Source of the DNA: Ornithinibacillus caprae
GTDB lineage: Bacteria > Bacillota > Bacilli > Bacillales > Amphibacillaceae
Assembly: GCF_009728145.1 (NCBI RefSeq)
Contig: NZ_WOCA01000011.1
Location: 1 to 64,000, forward strand
Length of the DNA: 64,000 nt
Reading direction: 5' to 3'
Within the stretch, counting starts at the first letter, position 1, and every line of letters starts with the position of its first letter. The translations under genes and the position numbers were made by a program. This document shows positions 25,383 through 34,156 of this stretch, piece after piece. The notes beneath the pieces were generated by a model. The model saw nothing but the letters and a program-made list of their open reading frames with translations, was not told the origin of the DNA and searched no databases.

Positions 25383-25795
25383 TTCACTATCATCACTGGA
25401 CAATTTGCTCGTTTTGCTACTTTGTGACTAACACTTCCAAGAACCATTTCTTGAAATGCATTTAACCCTCGACTGCCGATGACAACAGCATCAAATGCAT
25501 GTTTGTTTGCGTAGTCAACAATGGTGGGACCAGGATCTCCATGTAAAAAAACAACTTCAAAATCTACGTTTGATTGTTTTGCTTTTTGGACAATAAGTTC
25601 TAGTTTTTCTTTACGTAAATCGGCGGCATCTTTCCCCCAGCTATTGATCACTTCATCTTTAGAGTGCTTAGGATCAACAACATATAAAATATCTACTCTT
25701 GATTCAGTATTATAACTAGCTAATTCAAATGCCTTTTCACCAGCACGGATCGAGTGTTCAGAGCCATCCGCTGCAAAGAGAATCTTCTTAAACAT
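25379..25795 (-). CDS. Universal stress protein UspA family
   Basis: 138 residues, one Usp domain. The start FKKILFAADGSEHSIRAGEKA and the C-terminal ATP-binding motif GSRGLNAFQEMVLGSVSHKV match nucleotide-binding UspA proteins, which accumulate under growth arrest and oxidative or osmotic stress. A TATAAT box lies upstream on the minus strand (25853-25858). The last codons read GTG AAA TAA, and the stop falls inside the end of a family A repeat, so the repeat may have altered the original C-terminus slightly. Confidence 0.9.
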   Translation of the reverse strand: MFKKILFAADGSEHSIRAGEKAFELASYNTESRVDILYVVDPKHSKDEVINSWGKDAADLRKEKLELIVQKAKQSNVDFEVVFLHGDPGPTIVDYANKHAFDAVVIGSRGLNAFQEMVLGSVSHKVAKRANCPVMIVK

Positions 25796-26012
25796 GAATA
25801 TCCCACCTTTTTAATCAGAAAAGTAAGCACTTACATGTATCTGTTAATCTATTATAACATGAAGATTCTAAATAGAAAAAAAGATAGAATAAAGGGTTTT
25901 GGTGAATAATGTAGAATTTAGTAAAAATAGAAAATAAAAAGGTAGTATATTAATCGTATAATTTTTGGCTCCTAATCCGTTGTAAAGGTAGCGATGATAA
26001 AGGAGGTTAAAT

Positions 26013-26960
26013 ATGACTTCAATTGAGAAAAAAGCTCAAATGTTTAATGAAAAATCTCGAGAATTAAGAGAAGAGTTCAGTCAACTCATTATTGATTTTC
26101 GGGAAGATTTGTGGGACTATTGCCGGTATTTAACCGGTTCACCATGGGATGGAGAGGATGTTTTTCAAGAGACAATGCTAAAAGCTTTTGGAGGGTTTTA
26201 TCAAGTGTGGCAGCCGGTTAATCCAAAGTCGTACTTATACCGTGTTGCAACAAATACATGGATTGATCACTGTCGGAGAGAAAAAAAGATAGTGGGTACA
26301 CTTGAAGAATCAAATGAACCATCAGAAGAATTTTCTGATAGCCTAGAACTTGAATACGCTTTGGAGCATCTAGTCTATCTTTTTACACCACGACAAGTTG
26401 CTGTATTTTTAATGGTTCAAGTATTCAAGTTTAAAGCTGAGGAGGTTGCAAGTATTGTTAAAACTACCCGTGGAGCAATCTATGCAACGATAAGAAGAAT
26501 GGAAAAGAAGTTATGGGAGAAGGAAGGTTTAATTGTAGAAACGAATAACCCCGAAATCGATGAAACTCAAAAAGAAGTTATTCAGTCTTATATTAAAGCG
26601 ATAAATGAAGGAGATTTAGATGCTTTATTTGATATAGTAAGTGATCACCTCCATAATGAAGCATCTCTTGGTTTTCAAGAGTTTTCAAAAGGCGATGTAC
26701 AAAAAGGATCTATGCTCCATGGATTACCTGGATACCGAGCCCAAGAGCATTGGCTGTGGGGTAGAAAGGTTATTATTATTATTGCAGAAAGTGAAAATGG
26801 TCCACTAATTCATGACATACAGTACCAGGAAGTTGAAAATGGAAAGATTGTATTTCACCGAAGCTATTATTTTAGAAAAGAATTTATTGTAGCTGCAGCA
26901 AATGAGTTAGGAATGAAACCGCAGCTTCATAAATTCCCGGTAGATTGGGATAAAAAATGA
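26013..26960 (+). CDS. ECF-type sigma factor with C-terminal SnoaL-like domain
   Basis: 315 residues. Region 2 includes DLWDYCRYLTGSPWDGEDVFQET (about 32-52) and region 4 LFTPRQVAVFLMVQVFKFKAEEVA with TTRGAIYATIRRMEKKL (about 128-170). Residues about 185-295 form an NTF2/SnoaL-like domain, as in ECF41/ECF56-type sigma factors, where the extension, rather than an anti-sigma factor, controls activity. It directs RNA polymerase to stress promoters not identifiable here. A VOC protein gene starts 12 bases downstream, typical of such sigma factors being linked to small enzymes. No anti-sigma gene is seen. Confidence 0.82.
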   Translation: MTSIEKKAQMFNEKSRELREEFSQLIIDFREDLWDYCRYLTGSPWDGEDVFQETMLKAFGGFYQVWQPVNPKSYLYRVATNTWIDHCRREKKIVGTLEESNEPSEEFSDSLELEYALEHLVYLFTPRQVAVFLMVQVFKFKAEEVASIVKTTRGAIYATIRRMEKKLWEKEGLIVETNNPEIDETQKEVIQSYIKAINEGDLDALFDIVSDHLHNEASLGFQEFSKGDVQKGSMLHGLPGYRAQEHWLWGRKVIIIIAESENGPLIHDIQYQEVENGKIVFHRSYYFRKEFIVAAANELGMKPQLHKFPVDWDKK

Positions 26961-26972
26961 GGAGGAATGAAA

Positions 26973-27338
26973 TTGAGCAGTCCAATAAAGAACAAAATTA
27001 ATACCGTATTTGTACCTGTTAGAGATATTAAAAAAGCAAGTGATTGGTATTCAACCATATTAGGTGTAAGTGGTGAGGTCATGCATGATCATTTGTTTGT
27101 TGCTAGTATGAAAGGTACAGGGCTGGTTTTAGATGAAATGCCAGCATGGAGAAAGAAGGGAGAAGATATTACTCCATTTCAAGCACCGGCAGTGCAATTC
27201 GTTACAGATGATATTGAAGCTTCCTATCGGTTTATGGAAGCAAATGGTGTGGAGCTTGTGACAGACATTCAGCATGGTCATTTTTTTGTATTTAAGGATT
27301 TAGATGGGAATATGTTGATGGTGATGCAAGATCAATAG
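26973..27338 (+). CDS. VOC-superfamily protein
   Basis: 122 residues if translated from TTG 26973, which has AGGAGG seven bases upstream; the ATG at 26967 is only one base from that signal. A single glyoxalase/bleomycin-resistance fold: NTVFVPVRDIKKASDWYSTILG at the start and FFVFKDLDGNMLMVMQ at the end, with possible metal ligands in each. It follows the ECF sigma gene and is probably in the same operon. Function may be detoxification or antibiotic binding; no substrate can be named. Confidence 0.75.
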   Translation: MSSPIKNKINTVFVPVRDIKKASDWYSTILGVSGEVMHDHLFVASMKGTGLVLDEMPAWRKKGEDITPFQAPAVQFVTDDIEASYRFMEANGVELVTDIQHGHFFVFKDLDGNMLMVMQDQ

Positions 27339-27459
27339 TTTCTTTGCTACAAAGTGCTAGGTAATCAATACTAGTACTTTGTAGGAATGTTCACTTAGGA
27401 ATTATAAGGTTTCGTAAAAAAATTGTAGCAGTCTAAATGGATTTTCTGGAGGAATTAAG

Positions 27460-27855
27460 TTGAAAAAAGGATTATTGCATCATCTTGAAATAAATGTTTC
27501 TAACCTTAAGTCTAGCATTAATTTTTGGAGTTGGTTATTAGAAGAATTAGGATATGAGCGATTTCAAACATGGGAAAAAGGTCAAAGTTGGATATTAGAT
27601 GATACGTACATTGTTTTTGTTCAAACGGAGGAGCGATTCCTTGATGTTCCGTATCACCGTTCTCGGGTTGGATTAAATCATTTGGCTTTTTATGCAGACT
27701 CAAGAGAGCATGTAGATCTAATTACAGCTAGTCTAAAAGAACAAGGAGTTACAATCTTATACGAAGATAAGCACCCATTTGCCGGTGGCCGAGAACATTA
27801 TGCGGTTTATTTTGAAGATCCAGACCGTATAAAAGTGGAGATTGTAGCACCATAA
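27460..27855 (+). CDS. VOC-superfamily (glyoxalase-like) protein
   Basis: 131 residues from TTG 27460 (GGAGGAATTAAG upstream). The pattern LLHHLEINVSNLKSSINFWSWLL, GLNHLAFYADSREHVDLI and YAVYFEDPDRIKVEIVAP gives the paired beta-alpha-beta units of the VOC fold, with two His and a Glu as likely metal ligands. It differs from the preceding VOC protein, so the two are not a recent duplication. The reaction is unknown. A truncated HAD hydrolase gene follows 15 bases later. Confidence 0.75.
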   Translation: MKKGLLHHLEINVSNLKSSINFWSWLLEELGYERFQTWEKGQSWILDDTYIVFVQTEERFLDVPYHRSRVGLNHLAFYADSREHVDLITASLKEQGVTILYEDKHPFAGGREHYAVYFEDPDRIKVEIVAP

Positions 27856-27870
27856 AAATGGGGTGAGTGT

Positions 27871-28082
27871 TTGATACATGCCATGTTATTTGACTTAGAT
27901 CGAACATTATTGGATCGTGATCGATCTGTCGTGACCATTTAGAAAACGATATTATAGCAGCAAAGCAAGTAGGGATGGAAGGTATCTGGAAGAGAGTAGA
28001 TAGAACTGAATGTGCCGATTCCGATTATATAATAGATGATCTAAGTGAGATTATGTTAATAGTAGAGAAGAAAATTAGGTGA
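27871..28082 (+). pseudogene. HAD-superfamily hydrolase, internally deleted remnant
   Basis: TTG 27871 after GGGGTGA begins MIHAMLFDLDRTLLDRDRSV, HAD motif I with the nucleophilic Asp, and stops at TAG 27940. In another frame, HLENDIIAAKQVGMEGIWKR to a TGA at 28080 is the C-terminal part of the same family (the segment after motif IV). About 150 residues between them, including the cap and motifs II-III, are gone, and the frame is shifted. Seen directly: both ends and the frame break. The gene cannot make an active phosphatase. Confidence 0.8.
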
Positions 28083-28086
28083 AGAT

Positions 28087-28930
28087 ATGAATCGTAGTAA
28101 ATTAAAGAAACGACTAATAGAACTGAGAAAACATAACTATCAAGATCTAGATGAGATAGAGCTTTCAACATTAACGAATGCGATGCTTAAGCATATTGGA
28201 GATCCAGATTCCAAATTAAGAGATACATTGATTTATAACTCTTTTACGTATTTAATTGTTCATGATTATTATTCAGATGATGATTTAAAAGGCTTATTGG
28301 AGAATGTTTTAACGAAGGATTATCTCTTTTACGGACTAGGGGAAAAGGGTGACAATAGCGTATTTACCCGCTCTTTTTCTACGCTCCTCATAGCTTTAAT
28401 ATTACATGTAAACCTTAAAAGAAAGTTTTTATCTATAAATGAATTGAGAAGATTATCTAATCTGCTTCTCGTATATTTAGAGAGAGAAGTAGACGTACGA
28501 GGGTTAATAGAAGGGAGTGGATGGGCGCACAGTATCGCTCATGTGGCTGACGCAATAGATGAATTAGCAAAGCAACAAGACCTAACATCCAAAGAACTTG
28601 AGACATTACTTGTAGCGATCATGGATAAAATGAGTTTCAATGAAGACTATTTTCTATTTGAAGAGAATGAGCGAATGGCAATTCCTACAATGACAATTTT
28701 AAGTCGGGGGTCAGATGATAAAGTATTGATAAATCGAATCGAGGAGGTTTCTAAGGACTTATATACTAACTTTTCTAGTGATGAACGATCACAATTAATT
28801 TGTCGTTATTGTGAAGCAATATTTACAGGCTTTGTATTTTCTATTAGATCATGTAGAGCAAAACCAAGAGCTTAGATGGAAGATTAAGGAGTCTATTACA
28901 GTTATAAATCAGCCATATTACAATTGTTAG
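28087..28930 (+). pseudogene. DUF2785 protein gene with 3' frameshift
   Basis: The open frame runs from ATG 28087 to TAG 28875 (262 residues), but its last 12 residues (FSIRSCRAKPRA) look wrong. One base off frame the sequence continues LYFLLDHVEQNQELRWKIKES and ends at 28930, the natural DUF2785 C-terminus. Removing one T from TTT 28831-28833 restores a 280-residue protein. The upstream part (GWAHSIAHVADAIDELAKQQ) is normal for the family. The function of DUF2785 is unknown. It could be a true mutation, a tolerated C-terminal change or a sequencing error. Confidence 0.8.
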
Positions 28931-28946
28931 AGAAGGAGTTACTACT

Positions 28947-29510
28947 ATGAATCCGATATTATTAGATTTCCCGCATAAATTTGAAACAGAGCGCCTAGTT
29001 ATTAGAATGCCTCAACCAGGGGATGGAAAAGTGGTTTATGAATCTATTCATGCATCTATCAATGAATTACGTCCCTGGTTGCCTTTTGCGCAGCATGAGC
29101 AAAGTGAAGAAGAGGTAGAGGTGAATATTCGAGAGGCGCATATTAAATTTCTTAAAAGAGAAGACATGAGATTACTAGTTTTCCATAAGGAAACTGGAGA
29201 ACATATTGCATCCTCTGGATTGCATCGAATGGATTGGGATGTTCGTAAGTTTGAGATTGGTTACTGGGTTGATTCACGCCATAAAGGTAAAGGGTATGTA
29301 ACGGAAGCAGTGGAGGGGATTACAAACTTTGCCTTTGAAGAACTTAAAGCTAATAGAATTGAAATAAGATGTGACGCGAAAAATGTAAAAAGTCGTGCTG
29401 TTCCTGAGCGGTTAGGCTTTGAATTAGAAGGTATTTTGAGGAATGAAGATCTTTCGGTTGATGGGAAGGAACTTCGAGATACTTGTGTATATGCAAAAGT
29501 CACTAACTAG
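28947..29510 (+). CDS. GNAT acetyltransferase, RimJ/RimL type
   Basis: 187 residues. FETERLVIRMPQPGDG at the N-terminus, FEIGYWVDSRHKGKGYVTEA as the acetyl-CoA loop, and NRIEIRCDAKNVKSRAVPERLGF are the standard RimJ/RimL motifs. Relatives acetylate N-terminal Ser or Ala of ribosomal proteins or small molecules; this one may equally be a YdaF-type enzyme. GAGAAGGAG lies upstream of ATG 28947. It lies 17 bases behind the end of the restored DUF2785 frame and 15 bases before a NUDIX gene, consistent with an operon. Confidence 0.85.
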   Translation: MNPILLDFPHKFETERLVIRMPQPGDGKVVYESIHASINELRPWLPFAQHEQSEEEVEVNIREAHIKFLKREDMRLLVFHKETGEHIASSGLHRMDWDVRKFEIGYWVDSRHKGKGYVTEAVEGITNFAFEELKANRIEIRCDAKNVKSRAVPERLGFELEGILRNEDLSVDGKELRDTCVYAKVTN

Positions 29511-29525
29511 TGAAGGGGAGATTCC

Positions 29526-29972
29526 ATGAAAAAAAATGATCATGGTCGTGTGTTCTTAGATTTTATATATATGGAAGAACATGAAATGGAAGCCTACAAA
29601 CCTATAGCTGGATCATTTGCGGCTCTAATTTGTGAAAATAAATACCTTTTGTGTTATAACAAATGGCGAGAGCAGTGGGAGCTTCCTGCTGGTCGAAAGG
29701 AAAAATGTGAAACATCGAAGGAATGTGCAATTCGGGAATTGTATGAGGAAACTGGTCAAGTAGTGAAGGATATGAATTTTAAAGGATTACTTAAAGTGAA
29801 AGATGTAAAGAGTGAAATAATAAAATACAATCCGGTATACGTTAAACGAGTAGTGAATTTACAGCCATTTCGAAAAAATAATGAAACAAATCAAATAAAG
29901 CTATGGGATCAACAGGAAGAGCTACCTGCCTATGATCCTGTAGATCTCCAACTATTGAACTTTTTAAAATAA
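29526..29972 (+). CDS. NUDIX hydrolase
   Basis: 148 residues. The NUDIX box is GRKEKCETSKECAIRELYEE with TGQ following, all catalytic residues present. The N-terminal about 25 residues (MKKNDHGRVFLDFIYMEEHE) precede the domain. It would hydrolyse a nucleoside diphosphate derivative with Mg2+. It has AGGGGAG upstream and is co-directional with the GNAT gene 15 bases before it. There is no defining substrate motif. Confidence 0.83.
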   Translation: MKKNDHGRVFLDFIYMEEHEMEAYKPIAGSFAALICENKYLLCYNKWREQWELPAGRKEKCETSKECAIRELYEETGQVVKDMNFKGLLKVKDVKSEIIKYNPVYVKRVVNLQPFRKNNETNQIKLWDQQEELPAYDPVDLQLLNFLK

Positions 29973-30049
29973 AATTTTTCATAAGACTTTACAAATGAGA
30001 ATTTATTTTCTATAGTATAGATACCTAATAATTCTAGGTAGGTGAAAAA

Positions 30050-30382
30050 ATGTTTAACCGAGAACTCATAAAAGGTAGTACATCACTTCTTGTTTTACAG
30101 CTATTAAATGAGCGTGATATGTACGGCTATGAACTTGTAAAGGAAATGGATAAACGAAGTGAACACCATCTTCAAATGAAGGAAGGGACTTTATATCCTG
30201 CTTTACACAAGCTTGAAAAACAGGAGTACATTGAGTGCTATTGGAAAAATCAAGAAAAAGGACCTGCCCGTAAGTATTATCGTATTACAGCACAGGGGCA
30301 AGAAATTCTAGAAGAAAAAACGAGTGAATGGCACCGATATGTTCAAGTGATGAACAATTTAATCGGGAGAAGTGAATCATGA
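30050..30382 (+). CDS. PadR-family transcriptional regulator
   Basis: 110 residues, a compact PadR winged helix: [20 protein letters not shown] at the N-terminus, [19 protein letters not shown] in the recognition/wing region and [17 protein letters not shown] at the end. It is followed with a 4-base overlap by a HAAS/DUF1700-type membrane protein, a pairing very common in Firmicutes where the PadR repressor controls the membrane partner. TAGGTAGGTG precedes ATG 30050. The signal sensed is unknown. Confidence 0.9.
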   Translation: MFNRELIKGSTSLLVLQLLNERDMYGYELVKEMDKRSEHHLQMKEGTLYPALHKLEKQEYIECYWKNQEKGPARKYYRITAQGQEILEEKTSEWHRYVQVMNNLIGRSES

Positions 30383-31011
30383 CGGATGGTGGTCAACAAT
30401 TTCTACAGGAATTAGCAAAAGAAATTGGCAACCATCCTGAAAAGCTTTCCATTCTTGAAGAGTATGAGGTACATATTTCTGACCTAATTCAAGAAGAGTC
30501 TATTCCAACAGATCAAGTGTACGAACAGTTACTAATAAGATTAGGTACACCTAAAGAAATTGCTAGTATGTGGAAGCAAGAATCACGTATAACACCTAGA
30601 AAAACACAGTGGCTATTTGTCATACTGAACTCCTTGTTATTTATAGGTGGAGGTATATTGACTCTAAGCTACAATGTTCTAGACTGGAATTGGATTGAAT
30701 GGTTGTGGGCGAGTTTAACCGATATTTCGATTATCATCATGCTCATATACATCCTGTTTTGGGGTCTATTAGGGTATGAGATTGGAAGGGAATTTGGGCA
30801 TCGTGGACGTGAATTGTTACGAAAGACATTCTTTATTTCTGTGATTCCAAATTTTGTGTTTATGTACTTAATTATTTTTAAATTAATTCCACATGAATGG
30901 TTTCAACCGTTATTAAATGTACCTTTCATGGTTGCTTGTATTGTTCTTACAGCATTCCTGTACCCAGTAAGCTGGATTGGATATAGGTGGGGAAGGAAGG
31001 CTTCTGTATAA
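30379..31011 (+). CDS. HAAS/DUF1700-type membrane protein, PadR partner
   Basis: 210 residues. Residues about 1-70 form a soluble helical domain ([35 protein letters not shown]) as in HAAS/DUF1700 proteins, and four membrane helices follow (about 78-98, 108-132, 150-172, 180-200). It overlaps the PadR gene by 4 bases. Such proteins are thought to act with PadR in sensing membrane stress or modulating sortase- or ABC-type systems; the exact role is unknown. Confidence 0.75.
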   Translation: MTDGGQQFLQELAKEIGNHPEKLSILEEYEVHISDLIQEESIPTDQVYEQLLIRLGTPKEIASMWKQESRITPRKTQWLFVILNSLLFIGGGILTLSYNVLDWNWIEWLWASLTDISIIIMLIYILFWGLLGYEIGREFGHRGRELLRKTFFISVIPNFVFMYLIIFKLIPHEWFQPLLNVPFMVACIVLTAFLYPVSWIGYRWGRKASV

Positions 31012-31115
31012 ATTAGGACTGTTCAATAATAGGTTCAGTCCCAGTTCGATTTTATTTTTTGCCTATATACATAGAATTTCGATGTATATAGAATTACCTA
31101 GTAAGGGGGATAATA

Positions 31116-32588
31116 GTGGAGCTTAGCATGAGGCGTCAAGATATCATTTTTTTACTTATATGTGTTGGATTAGGGGTATTAGCAGAACTTAGCTTTTTTC
31201 ATGGGCGAATCGGTGTTTCATATTTAGCTTTTATAACAGGATTCTATGCTGTGCTTTTTGGACGGTATAAGCTATCTTTTAATAATCGGAGAATTGGCTT
31301 GCTATTAATGGTAGCTATATGGCTATTAGCAGGGTCTTATGCTTTTTATGATAATGTACTATTTCGCAGCTTAAATTTTCTTTTGATTCCAGTACTTGTA
31401 TTTTTCCATATTGTCTTAATTACAAGTCCAAATAATATTAATTGGAGTAAGCCTGCTTTTGTAGTTTTGTTGATAAAGAAGCTCGAGCAAGCAATTCAAT
31501 ATAGCTCAAAATTTTGTAAGCTAAGTTTAAAAAAAGTATTTAAAAATATGGATGATCAAGCAGCACAAACCATCAAGCGAATTGTAATTGGTTTAGTAAT
31601 TGGAGTCCCGTTATTGTTTATAATTACTGGATTACTAATGTCTGCTGATGCTGTATTTCAAGATATAGTTTTACGATTACCTGAATTTGTATTAGAACTG
31701 AATTTTTTAGAAGGTACGTTTAGATTTATACTCGCTATATTGTTCGCTTTGTTATTTTTTGGTGTTTTTCAAGTATTACATGTTCGTCCAAAAACAAAAG
31801 AGAATGTTGGATTAGTTAATGAAAAAACAACGGTTAAATGGGATAGTATTATTGCCATTACGATCTTGGCTTTACTGAATGCAGTGTATGTATTATTTAC
31901 CGTTATCCAATTTAAATATTTCTTTAATGATGGATTACAATCAGGGTATACGTACGCAGAATATGCAAGAAGAGGTTTTTTTGAATTAATTTTTGTGACA
32001 CTAATTAACTGGAGTATATTAATTAGTTTTTTAAAGCTAGTAAAAGAAGATAGACGTCCGTTAAAAGTTGCTTTAAAGATTATGTATTCACTACTAATTA
32101 TTGTTAGTGGTGTGATGCTTACCTCTGCATACCAACGTTTAAGTCTTTATGAAGCTGCTTATGGATTTACTTTAGATCGTGTATTAGCACATGCATTTAT
32201 GATTTTCTTAATGGTAATATTTGCTTATACATTTGTTCGTGTGCTACTTGAACGTTTATCAATTCTGCATTTTTATCTAATTATCGGTTTGGTATTTTAT
32301 ACTGGTTTAAATGCAATTAGTTTAGAAAAGATCGTAGTGGATAATAACATAGAACGTTATGAAGCTACGGGGAAAATTGATATTTATTATTTAAGTCATT
32401 TATCGTATACAGGACTAGATGGACTAGTGGACCTTTATGAAGCTGATCCAGATATTCCAGAGCTAAAAGAGTTACTTGTAGAGCAAAAAAGCGTTTTGAA
32501 AAATGAAGGTGAAGATTCTTGGCAATCCTTTAACTTTATGAAACAAAGGGTTACGAAAAGGATGGAAGAATTAGATTTACGTAATTAA
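31116..32588 (+). CDS. DUF4173-type polytopic membrane protein
   Basis: 490 residues from GTG 31116 (AAGGGGGA upstream). About 11-12 membrane helices, with the conserved GYTYAEYARRGFFELIFV motif (about 275-292) that marks the DUF4173/DUF4153 group, and a hydrophilic C-terminal tail (about 410-490). The function is unknown; relatives are often beside PadR- or two-component-controlled genes. It sits 105 bases behind the PadR/HAAS pair and 39 bases before a UppS-like gene, so co-transcription with the latter is likely. Confidence 0.7.
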   Translation: MELSMRRQDIIFLLICVGLGVLAELSFFHGRIGVSYLAFITGFYAVLFGRYKLSFNNRRIGLLLMVAIWLLAGSYAFYDNVLFRSLNFLLIPVLVFFHIVLITSPNNINWSKPAFVVLLIKKLEQAIQYSSKFCKLSLKKVFKNMDDQAAQTIKRIVIGLVIGVPLLFIITGLLMSADAVFQDIVLRLPEFVLELNFLEGTFRFILAILFALLFFGVFQVLHVRPKTKENVGLVNEKTTVKWDSIIAITILALLNAVYVLFTVIQFKYFFNDGLQSGYTYAEYARRGFFELIFVTLINWSILISFLKLVKEDRRPLKVALKIMYSLLIIVSGVMLTSAYQRLSLYEAAYGFTLDRVLAHAFMIFLMVIFAYTFVRVLLERLSILHFYLIIGLVFYTGLNAISLEKIVVDNNIERYEATGKIDIYYLSHLSYTGLDGLVDLYEADPDIPELKELLVEQKSVLKNEGEDSWQSFNFMKQRVTKRMEELDLRN

Positions 32589-32627
32589 TCATTGCTTTAC
32601 CATCAACTTAGAAATGGAGGAATTCTA

Positions 32628-33323
32628 ATGAATTCAAATATACCGAAGCATGTAGCCATTATTATGGATGGGAATGGTAGATGGGGAAAAAGCAGAGGAC
32701 TTACTCGTAGTGAAGGTCATTATGCTGGTGCGCAGGCAATGGAGAAAGTCATTGACGGAAGTATAGAATTGGGGATTGAAATATTAACATTATATGCGTT
32801 TTCTTCAGAGAATTGGTCACGACCAAAGGACGAGGTAAATTATTTGATGCGGTTACCAGTGAAATTTTTTAATCAAAAGCTTCCTGAATTTATTCGAAGA
32901 AATTGTCAAATTCGAATTTCAGGTAATATGGAATCATTACCCAAAAATACGAAACAAGCACTTGAAAGAGCGGTAGAAAAAACGAAGTATAATGATGGGT
33001 TAATTGTTAACTTTGCCTTTAATTATGGTGGTAGGGATGATATTTTACAGGCAGTGTGTGCCATACTTAAAGAAGCAAAGCAAAATAATCTAGATATCGA
33101 AAATATGGATGAAGAAATGTTTAACCGATATTTGTATACTCGAGACTTGCCAGATCCAGATTTAATCATTCGTACTGGAGGAGAAAAAAGAGTAAGTAAT
33201 TTCTTGTTGTGGCAGTCATCTATGTCACGGTTATATTTCAGTGATGTGTTCTTTCCAGATTTTGACGATCATCACTTGAGGGAAGCGATAAAAGGATGTC
33301 GAGATAAGAGAATAGTTGGATGA
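32628..33323 (+). CDS. Isoprenyl transferase, UppS-like (likely second paralogue)
   Basis: 231 residues from ATG 32628 (GGAGG eight bases upstream). The cis-prenyltransferase core is clear: HVAIIMDGNGRWGKSRGL with catalytic Asp, LYAFSSENWSRP, and the C-terminal RTGGEKRVSNFLLWQ. The usual RTSGE reads RTGGE, and the last third is slightly short. Housekeeping uppS lies with frr-cdsA-rasP; here the surroundings are unrelated, so this is probably an additional enzyme making a different cis-polyprenyl diphosphate. That is inference. It is followed by a strong terminator. Confidence 0.85.
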   Translation: MNSNIPKHVAIIMDGNGRWGKSRGLTRSEGHYAGAQAMEKVIDGSIELGIEILTLYAFSSENWSRPKDEVNYLMRLPVKFFNQKLPEFIRRNCQIRISGNMESLPKNTKQALERAVEKTKYNDGLIVNFAFNYGGRDDILQAVCAILKEAKQNNLDIENMDEEMFNRYLYTRDLPDPDLIIRTGGEKRVSNFLLWQSSMSRLYFSDVFFPDFDDHHLREAIKGCRDKRIVG

Positions 33324-33327
33324 AATT

Positions 33328-33354
33328 AAAAACAGCTTGAATCAAGCTGTTTTT
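33328..33354. terminator. Bidirectional terminator
   Basis: AAAAACAGCTT (33328-33338) and AAGCTGTTTTT (33344-33354), perfect 11-bp stem between convergent genes. Confidence 0.88.
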
Positions 33355-33359
33355 GTATT

Positions 33360-33968
33360 TTAGTACTGCGAAAAGTATTGAAAAATAAGTGCAAATTTCT
33401 TTATTTGAAGAAATAAATTTGGTTTGGATTTTGTTTCTTGATGATTGATAAGATGGGCGAGTTTTCCTTGATAGATTAATTGAAAATTACCATTTTCCTT
33501 TAAGTCGTAAGGAGCCACTAGTGGTAAAGGTTTTTCTATGTCTAATATACCACCTTCCGCCAATACAGAAGCTACAAATTGTGAACAGAAGAGTGCATTG
33601 GTTCTATTTATAGGCTTACGAAACAGGAATCCAAATAAACCTAAAAAATTATAGCGGTACAAATCTTGCTGCTCATCTATTTCTTGAATATAGCGTTTCA
33701 TTTTTTGATACTGAATTTCTGTAATGGAATGTGAATAAACGACACAATCTGCATGTTTAAATAAACTAGATCGAACATCCTCCCTCACAAATCCACCAAT
33801 AAATGGATTTCTCTTCCTCTTTCTTCCAAAGCTGTACACATCAAATAAATCATGATCGAATGAAATGGAGGCATGATTATATGGTGCGTTTGTAAATAAT
33901 TTTATTATCTTTGTGAAAAGTGTACCTGTATCTGTAAGAAGTAAATATATTTTTCTTTCATCGTTCAT
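33360..33968 (-). CDS. Permuted papain-like (YiiX/NlpC-P60-related) protein
   Basis: 202 residues from ATG 33968 (AAGGTGAT upstream). NAPYNHASISFDHDLFDVYSF carries the candidate catalytic His (about 33-53), and NALFCSQFVASVLAEGGIL the Cys (about 128-146). This order, His first and Cys later, is that of permuted papain-fold YiiX-like amidases or hydrolases. There is no signal peptide, so it should be cytoplasmic. Substrates in relatives are amide or lipid-linked groups; none is known here. Monocistronic. Confidence 0.7.
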   Translation of the reverse strand: MNDERKIYLLLTDTGTLFTKIIKLFTNAPYNHASISFDHDLFDVYSFGRKRKRNPFIGGFVREDVRSSLFKHADCVVYSHSITEIQYQKMKRYIQEIDEQQDLYRYNFLGLFGFLFRKPINRTNALFCSQFVASVLAEGGILDIEKPLPLVAPYDLKENGNFQLIYQGKLAHLINHQETKSKPNLFLQIKKFALIFQYFSQY

Positions 33969-34119
33969 GAATATCACCTTCAATCATTTCAATGTATGCA
34001 AAAGTAAAACGACAACAATTATTTTCTATAGTACAGGGATTAATGATTAGGTGGAACATACTTAAGAAATAAATGTGAGTAGGTCTAGGGGCGTATTTGT
34101 GTGTAGTAAAAAAATAAAA

Positions 34120-34145
34120 ACTACCATCGAATTGTCGATGATAGT
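34120..34145 (-). terminator. Terminator of the CvfC-like gene
   Basis: ACTACCATCGA (34120-34130) pairs with TCGATGATAGT (34135-34145), one G-T pair; on the minus strand TTTTTATTTTTTT follows. Confidence 0.8.
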
Positions 34146-34156
34146 AAGAGAAGTGG

